Positions 1-9,390 of a stretch of 25,618 bases of DNA are shown here, in pieces. The notes beneath the pieces are model-generated. The model ran no database searches, was not told where the DNA came from, and saw only the letters and a program-made list of their open reading frames with translations. How positions within the stretch are numbered: the first letter of the stretch is position 1; every line of letters begins with the position of its first letter. Source of the DNA: Gnetum montanum. Lineage: Eukaryota; Streptophyta; Gnetopsida; Gnetales; Gnetaceae. The position numbers were made by a program, and so were the translations under genes. The stretch lies in assembly GCA_015680685.1 (NCBI GenBank), contig MNCI01002812.1, positions 566,977 through 592,594 on the forward strand, in the 5' to 3' direction.

Positions 1-982
1 TACCCAATGCCCTAGCTAGCGCATCTTGAGTAAGATCAATCTTGACCCCACAGAACATGGTGGAGGTACCTTGCCAGTTGACAAAAAATTTGCCATCTGG
101 CAAGGTCGGGTCCCCCACAAGCTTGGGAAGTAGGCATTCCACCCCCCCAACCCCCCAACCTAACACACCAGGTCCCACAACGTGGGGTTGTTCTAGTACC
201 GTTCCCATGAGGGTTCGAACGTTGGCGTAGCTCCCATCGCCGTCAAAGCTTCTTTTCACAATTTGCAACCTTCCATAGTGATGTTGGCCAGTTGAGGAAG
301 AGGCACTTGTTGGAAAATGAGATTGTTTCGCGTGTGCCACAAGCACCAAAGGATGGTCGTGGCCTGAGAGTCTCGTTAAAAGTATGGGAAGGGGTAAATG
401 AGCTGCCCACCACATGGCCTGACTAAAGTGTCATGCAAAAGTGAAGTGTTCCCACGTTTTCGTTGACCTTCTACATGTTGGACACTTGTCGTCTATGTTT
501 AATCCTTGTCGTCGAAGGGCGACACACATCGGCAATGCCCCATGGTTAACAAGCCAAAGAAAAGTCTTTAGCTATTTTGATGGCCACCCCTACCACATCG
601 TTGACCACCCCGGAACCATCAGATATTGAGACTTAATGAGCTCAAGCAGTGATGCGTGTTGCAGCATGGGTTGATTCATCTGATTGGCATGGCGATAGAG
701 GGCACACCATAGTCCCAAGTCTTGATGCGTGGCCGCCCATTGGTGATACTTATTGTGCATGAGCTGTACCCATGTTGGAATGTTTGAACTACTGTAGGTC
801 AACTGCAACATAAGTAGTTGTTGCCCCATTAAAATTAGATCCGCAAATTTGAAAATTCCTGCTCCTCCTGCATTTCTAGGCTGAGCAACCTTATCCCACT
901 GAAGTAAATGCATTCGATGTTAGCCTTTCTCACCCAACCAAACAAAACTTCATATTAATTGATCCACTTTATTCCCAATGTC

Positions 983-1000
983 GGGGGGGGGGGGGGGGGG
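983..1000. repeat. G18 homopolymer
   Basis: Eighteen consecutive G on the plus strand (C18 in the LINE sense) inside the post-RT region of LINE copy 1, where it would read as a proline run just before DIGNKVDQLI. Runs of G this long are rare in plant DNA. It is either replication slippage or a sequencing or assembly artefact. Confidence 0.97.
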
Positions 1001-1113
1001 CACCACAGTAAATCGGGTAATGGGTGACAACATTGCAAAAGCAAGTAAAATCCTACCCTTGTGAGATAGGAAGCGATTGGTCCGGTGGCCAATCCATGTC
1101 TGCAGTTGCTTTA

Positions 1114-1207
1114 GCAAATTAATCTAGGTCTGTCTACAGTTCCATCTAAACATGGGGAAAGCAAATTAATCCAGGTCTGTCTACAGTTCCATCTAAACAT
1201 GGGGAAA
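1114..1207. repeat. 47-bp direct tandem duplication
   Basis: Two adjacent 47-base units, 1114-1160 and 1161-1207, begin GCAAATTAAT and end ATGGGGAAA. They differ at one position (T at 1124, C at 1171). The duplication lies in the post-RT part of LINE copy 1, and because 47 is not a multiple of three it breaks the frame. Near-identity implies it is recent compared with the decay of the surrounding element. Confidence 0.95.
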
Positions 1208-3405
1208 CCAAGATATGTATCCTGGTTCCGCCTAGGCAAAATCCCTAGGATCTACACGATCCCGACCTTACCTCTTTCATCAGTATTAGTCATACACACC
1301 ACAGATTTGGGTTGATTAACCTTGAGATCCACCTCCTCAACTAATTGAATTAAAGCCTTGTCTAGTGCCTTGGCCTGTGGCACCGAAGCCCTTGTAAAGA
1401 GAATTGTATCGTCTGCACAATGCCTAGCGAGGCACTCCACCCCATGAACATTCACTCCTTGGACACTTTCCTCTTTACAATAATCTTGCAGGGTGTCCAT
1501 TAGAAGAATAAATAGGTATGGTGATAGAGGGTCACCCTATTGTAGTCCTCTCCTAGGCGAGGAAAAGCCCCAAAGAACCCCTTCCAAGTAAATGGAGAGC
1601 ACAACAAAGGATTGAATGTGGAGACATAAATTGATAAAATCCTGGTTGAAACCTCCTCATCACTTCCGCCAATGCCTCCCATGAAATTGTGTCATAGGCC
1701 TTAGTGATGTCCAGCTTAATACATAGACTTGGGAAACGAGTCAAACGAAATGAATGAAAAATTTTGTGGAGCATGATAACTTGATCCTGAAGGAGGTGGT
1801 CCTTAACGAAACCTGCTTGATTATTCCTGACCAACTTTGGCATCAAAGGTGCTAGTCTTCCAACAATCATCTTTGTGAAAAGGTGCAAGAGCGTATTGCA
1901 AACTCCAATTGGCCTAAATTGTGATGGCTTGGTAGGACATGCCACCTTAGGGAGAAGCACAACACGTGGACAATGAATTTCCTGACGAATTTGTCTCCAA
2001 TTGAGCATGTTGTCAAAAGCATCCAAAATGTTAGCCCCCAACACGTCCGCGTACTCCCTAAAGAATTCAATGGGCCATCCATCTGGCCCAAGGGCATGCC
2101 CAAGTTTGAGGGCCGCCATGGCCCACTCTAATTCTTGAATTGAGAAAGGCTAGAGGAGCTTTGAATTGTCTACATTCATAAGGATCCTCTCCATTGGCAC
2201 TGACAAAGGGGCCCTTTCCTTTTGTCACCACACATTAGCCCAAAAGCTGTGGAATTCCTATGTGATCTTGACCATTTGTTCAAGGACTTGTCCACACTTG
2301 GTTAGAGTGTGCACCCTTTTAGCTTGCTGATTGGCCTGAGTTGTGGCAAAGAAAAAATTGGTAGGCCTATTGCCATCTTGCAACCATTGGATTTTGGATC
2401 GCTACCTCCAATACTTTGTTTCTTCATGATCCAGTTGTTGGAGAGTGTGAAGAATGTCCTTCTCTTCCTGCACCAGAGCTTCTCCCCACTCCTGTCTCTC
2501 CTAGACATCCTGAAGCTTTTGCTCTAGTGCTCCTTGATTGAACCTAAAAGAATACTTCTTATCCTTTCGACATGATCAAATTTCCTTTTCTAGAGTATTA
2601 AGTCTGCTAGTGAGAAAATCACAAGGATCATGGCCGGATGGGTACCTCTCCTAGATCGTGGTTACCAAAGGCCTTAACCAAGGTTTCATGACCCATGCCT
2701 GCTTGCAACTAAAGCGCGAAGTAGAAATGCATGGTTTCCTCCCAATTTGACAAATCAAAGACCTGTGGTGAGAGGTCCTTTGCTTGGTACCCATGACACA
2801 TACATCTTGCTAAAGCAGAAGCAAGGCTCCCATCCACACCCGATCAATACAAGACATCACTCTGGCATTGCCTTTCCTTCAATTGTTCTAGGTGTAATGG
2901 TAGTTCTTAATCTCTAAATCAGTTAATTCATGTTGGTGAAGGAATTGCAAGAAAAGGTTCGCACTCGATAGTTTTGTGCACTCAGTACCAATCTTCTCCC
3001 ATGCATAAAGTATTTGATTAAAATCCCCCACCACAACCCAACATCGACAGTTAGGAATTAGTGCAGCTATTCTACTTAGCTTAGAGAGATGTTTCTCCCA
3101 ATCCCTTTCACTGTAGAAATTGGTGAGCCAAATTCCTAGTGAAGGCAAGTGAATTGTGATGCCCCAATCTGAATCATGCAGGGGGTGTAACCGAAATCTG
3201 GATAAAATAGCAAGTTCCTCGGCATGGCCACAACAGGCCACCTGCTGGACATGCCAGCCAGTGCATTGCAATAACTCAAATTCTCAAAGCTGCAACTTTG
3301 TTTCTTGCAAACAAACGATGTCATAGTGATCTTTGTGCACAATTTCTTTAAGGGCATGTCGTTTATAGGGGGTGCCTTGCCCCCTACAATTCCATGTCAT
3401 AATCT

Positions 3406-3796
3406 TCATGGTTGCCCATTCGAGTGTCTGTGGTAGACCTTTGTAAGGGTCTTTTGAAGGCCTAAATCGATTTCAAGTTGGGTTTCTCGACTGTGAACCA
3501 TTGGCGTTGGTGGATGTCCAACTTGCTCAGCCTCCATGGACACCTTGAAATCCTCCTCATTGTCCACATGTGATCTTAAAATCTCCTCCAAGGTCGGCTT
3601 GAAGGATCCTTGAACGATTGTGACCCAACCCCCTTGGGGAGGAATGTCCTTGCTCAACAGGTTGGCCATAGGTGAAGTGGTAAACCCCACCTCAGGAATA
3701 GAGGATGACTATGGGCCTTGCCCCCCCTTATTCACAGCCACCTCCAACGATTTACTCTGTTCCAAAGATGCCCCTGACTCCTTGGTGGGCCCCTTT
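3406..3796 (-). pseudogene. LINE ORF1 C-terminal fragment, copy 1
   Basis: The open stretch 3690-3406 and sequence just before it match the ORF1 tail of copy 2: shared blocks are ILRS, TQLEIDL and QKTL, ending in Pro then TGA in both. ORF1 of plant L1 elements encodes the RNA-binding protein that packages element RNA; this fragment has only the linker and tail, with no zinc knuckle. Its TGA (3408-3406) overlaps the ORF2 ATG (3409-3407) as ATGA. The fragment is cut at about 3796, where RT sequence of copy 2 begins, so this copy is 5'-truncated. Confidence 0.75.
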
Positions 3797-4505
3797 TAGG
3801 GAATGTAGGATTTCTTGAAGAAAAATGACTTGGTCTTGTAGGAGTCGGTCTTTCATGAACCCAACTTGGTTATTACGCACAAGCCTCAGCATCAACGGAG
3901 CCATCCTCCACACAATTAGCTTAGTAAAAAGACAGAGTGTATTGCAAACTCTAATTGGTCTAAAGTGCGATGGCTCAGACAGGTAAGCAACCTTAGGGAT
4001 AAGGACGATTATTGAGCAGTTTATTTCACGGCGGATTTGTCTCCAACTAAGCATGCTATTGAAGGCATCTAGAATGTTTTCCCCTAGCACATCAGCGAAT
4101 TCTCGGAAAAATTCAATAGGCCATCCATTAGGACCAAGTGCTCTACTTGGCTTAAGATCCCCCAAAGCCCCCTCAAGCTCTTGCCATGAGAAAGGCTCAA
4201 GCAATCTCTAATTATCCTCGATAGTAAGGATCTTTTGCACTAGCATTGACAAAGGTTCCCTCTCCCACTGCAGCTAGACCTCCCCCCAATAAGATTGGAA
4301 TTCCTACGCTATCTCAGGGGTTTGCTCCAGCACTTGTCCTTGTCGTGTCGAACCTGGGAAACCATTGCAAAATTCCAAATTCCTATTGTATCTTTGTTTC
4401 TTGTAGGCATACAACATCACATTTATCCTAATGCACAATCTCCTTAAAGGCATGTCTCTTATAGGGGGTGCCTTGCCCTCGACAATTCCATGACATGATC
4501 TTCAT
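3797..4505 (-). pseudogene. LINE ORF2 fragment, copy 2
   Basis: ATG at 4505-4503 opens MKIMSWNCRGQGTPYK, nearly the same as copy 1, continuing to CLQETK near 4390. At about 4357 the sequence jumps from the endonuclease N-terminus to the linker before the RT; copy 1 has roughly 0.9 kb (about 2300-3240) at this place. The RT start follows at 4204-3797: ALGPNGWPIEFFREFADVLG, WRQIRREI, SHFRPIRVCN, LVRNNQVGFM, QDQVIFLQEILHSL. It stops before the first catalytic aspartate motif. In-frame stops are present. It cannot make an enzyme. Confidence 0.85.
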
Positions 4506-5857
4506 GGTCGACTAGTCGAACGTTTTCGGTAGACCTCTTTGAGGGTCTTCTGAATGGCCAAATCGATTTCAAGTTGGGTTTGTTGGTTACACATCAAAGG
4601 TGTGGTTGGGCACCCGACCTTCCCCACCTCCGTTGAGACCCTAAATCCATAATCATTGTCATCATTAGATCACAGGATCTACCTCATGTCAAGCTTGGAA
4701 GACCCTCAAACCATAGAAACCCAGTCCCCAAGAGGGGGGAGCTCCTTACCTTGCGGCAAAGGCTCTAGCAGTGTGGCAGAACCATCCTCAAAAATTGGCA
4801 CATTGTTCATTGCCCCCGAAGCTTGGTCAACCTGCTCCACTCTAGCCAGCACTGGCACCACCACTTCCAGTGGTGGCCCCTTGACCTTCATGGGTGACTG
4901 TGAGGGCCCTTGGGGCCCATTAGTTGCCAGCCATTGGGGCCCTAGGCATCCCTTCCTTTTCACCTGTTGCTAGCCCCCCATGTCCCTTGCTTTTGCCTTA
5001 GCCCTACAATTTCTGTTTTGTGGCTTGCTTTGCCGCAAAACTTACAGGATGCTCCCCTGGGCTCTGGCATAGAGCTCTCTAGTATTCACATATTCAACGG
5101 TAATCCATTCCTCCCCTGAAGGGAGTGCTAGAACCACTTCCTTGAGAAGGTCCTTAGGTGATAGTGATCTCCAAACAGAAAAATAGGCAAAGCCCATCCA
5201 TTTCATCATCAAGGTGGGCTTATTCAACGCAATAAAGTCTCGAAAAAGGTTGGTGTTCACAACTGCCATGGAATTCTAGAAACCTGGATCCAAATTGGAG
5301 CATGTGAAAATAGATCCTTATCACGATGTGCCCCCACTCATCACAGGGTGAGAGCTAGTCCCCACACACCGAAAAACCAGGAAAACCCCCCCCCCCCCCC
5401 CCCCACCTTCCCCTTCCCCTTCCCGAATGCAACGGAAAACAAAGAGGATGAGCTGCTCTGATAAACTCTGCACCTCGACATTGTTGATCCCCCAGGTAGC
5501 AATGATGCATTTTTGGACAAGCTCCAGCTTGGGCCTAACCCTACTTGAAACAAAACACCCAATGAGACTCCGCTCCACCGTGCCTAACCCCTCCAACGAC
5601 ACACAAGGAATCTTCAGTCTTAAACAACCATCCATCCTCATTGAGGCCCCAAAAGACCCCTGGGTCTCAGCATCGTCCCAAATCCCCATGCTGGGCCTAG
5701 CGCTACCGGGCCCCAAAGCACTGCTGTCGATGTTGCCAGCCAGCCCACCCCAGGATGGCTCCCTGCCGCCACTTGCCAAGCTGTCCCTGCCCATTTCAAA
5801 GTTCCTGCCCTTGCTCACTCCCACTCCCATTCCCGCACCCTCGCCTCCACCTCCCAT
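4502..5857 (-). pseudogene. LINE ORF1 (RNA-binding, gag-like), copy 2
   Basis: The N-terminal part (5857 to ~5405) is Gly/Ser-rich, then has a stretch like the plant DUF4283 domain (VERSLIGCFVSSRVRP ... ATWGINNVEVQSL ... LILFVFRC). A C19 tract (G19 in the element sense) follows and disrupts the frame. A middle open part (5269-5042) ends in a zinc-knuckle start, CKFCGKASHKT, seen in a shifted frame near 5030-4995; the last Cys of the CCHC pattern is only in phase after a further one-base shift. Then a Pro/Gly-rich linker (4963-4706) and a tail with TQLEIDLAIQKTL up to the stop overlapping ORF2. The layout (DUF4283-like, knuckle, linker) fits plant L1 ORF1. Broken by stops and shifts. Confidence 0.75.
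5386..5404. repeat. C19 homopolymer
   Basis: Nineteen consecutive C on the plus strand (G19 in LINE sense) in ORF1 of copy 2, coding for a glycine run next to a GAA/GGG-rich stretch. It is the second very long G/C run inside this LINE block; the other is at 983-1000. Confidence 0.97.
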
Positions 5858-5860
5858 TTT

Positions 5861-6078
5861 CTACAAACTAAATTTGTTGTTCATATCATGCATGCAATAT
5901 TTTCTAATCTATCGTTTATGCACAGGATTGCTTCAAACTAATAGAACAGATTTTTGTTATTTTTTATATGCTTTGATTTTTTGCTAATATTTTGAGTTCT
6001 GAGCCTTTTGCTTTCTGATGTTGACAAAACTACTTGTGTTTGAATGCAGAATTAAATCTTGAAATATTTTAAAATTCT
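5861..6078 (+). other. Likely intron upstream of the first visible SAC exon
   Basis: AT-rich sequence between the LINE block and the SAC exon. It holds a T-rich stretch and an acceptor-like site ending TTTGAATGCAG at 6049. However, all three frames starting at 6050 meet a stop within about 25 bases (TAA 6053, TGA 6060, TAA 6070), so that acceptor cannot simply join to the open frame. No other feature seen. Confidence 0.5.
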
Positions 6079-9000
6079 ATGCATGATATTCAAAACATGA
6101 ATGTTATTCACTATTTGAAATCACTGAGTGCGGCACTTTGCAGTGATTCTTCTGTAGGTGATTTTCGAAGCATTCCGGCAGTGTCAGAGTCTGCAAAGAA
6201 TGGACATGGAAATGATTCAGGAAACTCTTCAACTACAGGTGATGGAGAACAAATAATTGAAGAAGGAAGAACGACTAGTTATAATGGAAGTGAACCAAAA
6301 TTTCAGAGTGGAGTCCTTCGTACAAACTGTATTGACTGTCTTGATCGAACAAATGTTGCACAGTTTGCATATGGCCTGGAAGCATTAGGCCGCCAACTAT
6401 ATGCAATGGGTTTATCAAATGTTTCAAAAGTTGATCCTGATAGTAGCATTGCTGTCACTTTAATGGACATGTACCAAAACATGGGGGATGCCCTTGCACT
6501 TCAATATGGTGGTTCTGCTGCACATAATACTGTATATCATTTTTCCAATATGGTTTCGTTTTATTTTATGTTACTTTTAATGGGTTCAACTGATTTTGGT
6601 TTATAATTGCTTCAAAGTTTTAGTTAATTTGGAGAAGCATGCAAATAGTTTTCTATGAATTTGTCAGGTGTTTAATGAGAGGCAGGGAAAATGGAAGGCT
6701 ACTGCACAGTCTCGTGAGATTTTGAAATCTATTAAACGCTATTACAGTAACACATACACAGATGGAGAAAAGCAAGATGCAATAAATCTGTAAGCTGCCT
6801 TTTATTGTGCAACTTTCTTTTTGCTAAAAATATCTTTGGATGTTCCTTTTTAATGCAGATACTCGTTTCAGTTCACTGTATATATCAATATTTAGTTTTA
6901 AAACAAATAAACCACGACAGTGTTATGGGAATTAGCTATCTGAATGTAAATGTTCTACACACATGGTTAGTGAGAATGCTAAATAGGATATTACTATGCT
7001 ATTCGTTTATGAAAACCAAACATCATTGTGTCCTATTGTATCAAAACCAGGTTTCTTGGGTATTTTCAGCCACAAGAAGGGAAGCCAGCTCTATGGGATC
7101 TTGATTCAGACTACTATCTTCATGTTGGTGGAAATGAGGATGAGGCGTATTATGATGATCAACAGTAAGGATTTACAGATGTCACGAGTCTTGCTAGATT
7201 AATATATTTATTTTTCAGTTTGTTGTTTGACTTCATGTTGTTAACATAGGTTGCGAGATCCTGATAAAGTGATACATCAACCTCTAAAGTATCTTCATAT
7301 ACCGGTTTCTCAGAATGGTGGTTCACGAGTGAAGTGGACATCATTTGATAAACTAATGAAAAGTACATACAGTTCAATAAAGAACGTCCGCATTTGCAAG
7401 GACTCTGACAAGACTGGTACTGCTGCAGGCAACTCTGGAGTGGCGCCAGATGCAGCGTAATGTTTCAGATCCTCGAGCTGATATTTAGACTTCTTTAAGC
7501 TAGTTATTCAATTCAGTTTAATCTTTTTAGTTGTAATGAACAACCATTTTTTAAAGATATTTTATCTCAAAAACTTTGAAGTTGCTTTAGGTAGTTTTTA
7601 TCATAAATAGCAATGAATTATCAACATGTGGTTTTCTGGAAGATATGTATTTTGCATTCTAGAGGTTACAGGTGCAATTCCAACAGGTTATACTAAAATA
7701 CCTAGTTTCAATTAAAATATTGTCAATTTTTTTTACAATAGAAGATTTTAAATCATAAACTAAAAGAATGCTTTCAATATGACGCCTTAAATCAGCAGTT
7801 GACCTCGTCCAGCTCTGTAAAGAGTTAAGTTTATAGCGTTGCATGTAGAGACTCTCAATTCTTCCTTTGAGTCTCTTGTTTTTTTAACTTCTATTTGGAT
7901 TATCTTAGCTGTTTAGACAACTCATTGACATGGAATTGTTTAAAATTTGAACACATAAAATGTAAAATTTTTGAATCATACTACCCACGGCATCTTTATT
8001 CTTAACAGTAAATTTACCAATAAGAAAATTTTAATTTCTATCACGTATTAGTTCTTTTCCGTGGCATAGTTTGTTCAAGCTACAATACATTCTTGAAAAA
8101 TATATGTTTGGTCTCGCTATGCGAGAGATAATTTGTAAATTATATGTATTTTGAGTGAACACAGATCCCAGGTTGCTTTTCGTATTTTTTTATTGACTGC
8201 ATACCCACTTGTGCTTTGAGAACCTTATCTGATCCATAGAAGGTTTGCATTCATCAAAATTTTTACGATTTAAACTGTAGAAAAATGTATTTCTACATTG
8301 ATGCATCTTGTTTGACTTTCAACTTCAATTCAGACCAAGATTGTTTATTCATCTGTGAAAGCTGATCATTTCAAACAGCAATCTGTTGTGTCCAAAACTT
8401 ATGTTCTCTGTTTCAGCAGATGTCATTCAGATAATTGCTCATGAATTGATCTTTGTTGGTACCTATTAAAACAACTTTCTTTACTGTTTTTCTTTTACTT
8501 CGAGTTGATTATCTTAAAATTCTCTCAACAGAGAAATACAGTTGAAGAGTGCGAATTGGGTTTTTGGTCAAAGAAAATCAGATGGAAAAGAAAAGGGGAA
8601 TGATACTACTAAAAAGGATATGCACAAAAAAATTCGGAAAGAATTGTTTGATGATACTGAAGATTGCAGATGGCTTTATGCTGAGAATTCTTGCGAGCAG
8701 GATATTTTTGAAAGGTACAAAAATAATTGCTTACATAAATATTGTATGTATATTTGCGTACTTGACTCTAGGAATTTCTATACATTTAACAGTCTCTTAC
8801 GGCAAACATTCTTTTGTGTTCTTGATAGACATCTCAACATCACCACAGAATTAGCAAGCAATTGGTATGGAAGAGACCTTATTTTTGACGCGTCTGTAGA
8901 TAGTGAAGCATACAAGCACTATGCAGAGTTTTGCCAGGTTGAAATTACGTTGCACAAGGAGAACAAGACATCTTCTGATTTTTTTTTAAACCAACATATT

Positions 9001-9390
9001 ATATTAAAACTTTTATAGCCTTTTAAAGGGACCACCATTTAGGGTGATGGTAAGGTGCTTGTTTGCACAGCCACTCGAAAGAGGTTAGGCTTTTGCTCAT
9101 TCACCACCCTTCCCAGGACCTGCCTTGGCAGGATGAGTATTGAACCTTTGCATGATGATCTTTTTTATAACCTTTTAAATTAATGTGTTCTAATAATTTG
9201 ATTACAGGGCCCAGCTATGGATCCCTTCATTCATGATGCTGAAAATGAACAATATTATTCAGAAGCATTAGAACAGACTCTCAAAACTTTGAGTGATGCA
9301 TCCGTTGAAGTTGAAATGGAGGCTGCCTTAAATCAGTATTGTAAAATAGGAAACATAGTCTCGTCAAAATTTCTACAAAGTGAAGCATAA
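6079..9390 (+). CDS. SAC-domain phosphoinositide phosphatase, FIG4-like (3' half)
   Basis: The protein removes phosphates from phosphoinositides; plant SAC1-SAC5 act on PI(3,5)P2 at endomembranes and the vacuole (family knowledge). The catalytic CX5R motif is present as RTNCIDCLDRTN (6319-6354), followed by VAQFAYGLEALGRQL and LQYGGSAAHN. Exons: ~6079-6531, 6668-6789, 7051-7164, 7250-7456, 8532-8714, 8829-8937, 9208-9390. All introns are GT-AG and phases agree (0,2,2,2,2,0). Exon 3 reads LFLGYFQPQEGKPALWDLDS, typical of the FIG4 group; SAC6-8 and SAC9 differ around the motif. The stop is TAA at 9388. About 450 residues are visible, roughly the C-terminal half. The exon 1 start is uncertain: the frame is open from 6073, and possible acceptors are 6128, 6143 or 6157. 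The frames are intact, unlike all neighbouring transposons, which suggests selection or recent origin. The last exon (9208-9390) is AT-rich with no clear poly(A) signal nearby. Confidence 0.88.
7457..8531 (+). other. SAC gene intron 4 (1,075 bp)
   Basis: Begins GTAATG and ends CTCAACAG. It is AT-rich with frequent stops in all frames. I see no transposon, RNA gene or conserved coding segment inside it. It joins codon GC|A so that the frame passes from GVAPDAA into EIQLKSANWVFG. Confidence 0.75.
9012..9179. repeat. 16-bp target-site duplication around the SINE-like block
   Basis: Direct repeats at 9012-9027 and 9164-9179, 15 of 16 bases identical (G/A difference at the seventh base). They flank the 136-bp insertion exactly, as expected for target-primed reverse transcription. 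Confidence 0.75.
9028..9163 (+). mobile_element. SINE-like insertion in SAC intron 6
   Basis: A 136-bp block, more GC-rich than the surrounding intron, lies between two 16-bp direct repeats differing at one base: 9012-9027 (TTTATAGCCTTTTAAA) and 9164-9179 (TTTATAACCTTTTAAA). It starts GGGACCACC, contains GGTGATGGTAAGGTGCTTG, which resembles the D-arm/box A side of a tRNA, and ends in a short T run. This matches a tRNA-derived SINE with target-site duplication, similar in style to plant Au-type SINEs that end in T. Box B is not clear, so orientation and family are inferred. Confidence 0.6.

Larger units (their letters stand above)
300..3409 (-). pseudogene. LINE ORF2 (endonuclease + reverse transcriptase), copy 1
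   Basis: The start codon at 3409-3407 opens MKIMTWNCRG, the usual beginning of an L1 apurinic-type endonuclease. QETK follows near 3300 and VVGDFNQIL near 3015 (catalytic GDFN). The reverse transcriptase starts near 2119 with LGPDGWPIEFF, then RPIGVCN, the palm motif with the first aspartate (LDITKAYDTISWE, ~1690-1725), GDPLSPYLF (~1505-1540) and ADDTILF (~1405), the catalytic ADD in a C-ADD rather than Y/F-ADD context. At 590-913 is the post-RT region (WDKVAQPRNAGG), and at ~445-520 a CPTC...WEH zinc-finger-like stretch. Stops (for example TAG where QGDPLSP expects Gln, ~1540) and frameshifts (47-bp duplication, C18 tract) inactivate it. It would have nicked target DNA and copied element RNA. 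Confidence 0.88.
1..3796 (-). mobile_element. L1-type LINE, copy 1 (5'-truncated, decayed)
   Basis: A non-LTR retrotransposon on the minus strand. In transcription order (high to low coordinate) it has the end of ORF1, then an ORF2 with endonuclease, reverse transcriptase and a C-terminal Cys/His region with an LWCLWHTRNN-type motif, which is usual for plant L1 elements. Its 5' end stops inside ORF1 at about 3796, where it meets the RT of copy 2. Its 3' end is not reached before base 1. Frameshifts and stops are scattered throughout, so it is a relic. Composition is more GC-rich than the AT-rich intron sequence after ~5860. The family assignment is firm; the exact left end is unknown. Confidence 0.88.
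3797..5860 (-). mobile_element. L1-type LINE, copy 2 (3'-truncated, internally deleted)
   Basis: A second copy of the same LINE family on the minus strand. It holds ORF1 (5857 down to 4502), the first part of the endonuclease (4505 to about 4360), then after an internal deletion the RT linker and the first half of the RT, ending at about 3797. The 5' end is near 5860, judged from the switch from GC-rich coding-like sequence to the AT-rich intron. The 3' half is absent here: copy 1 begins at the point where copy 2 stops. This fits insertion of copy 1 into copy 2 (the rest of copy 2 would then lie left of base 1) or an unequal exchange. Confidence 0.85.

Noticed and set aside
1-240. Possible RNase H domain at the far 3' end of LINE ORF2 copy 1
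   Set aside because: Some plant L1 elements have one here, but I could not find its Asp/Glu motifs in any minus-strand frame before the window edge.
2309-2527. Plus-strand open frame of 72 residues and its minus-strand partner
   Set aside because: Mirror of LINE ORF2 copy 1 linker between endonuclease and RT, which explains the open frames.
5427-5987. 186-residue plus-strand open frame over the LINE end
   Set aside because: It is antisense to LINE ORF1 copy 2, is Pro/Leu-rich from the mirrored Gly-rich stretch, and runs into intron sequence. No domain seen.
8938-9018. Possible extension of the SAC exon through 8938-9018
   Set aside because: The frame stays open by chance past FCQ, but family-like sequence resumes at 9208 after a clear acceptor, in phase with a donor at 8938 (GTTGAA, weak).
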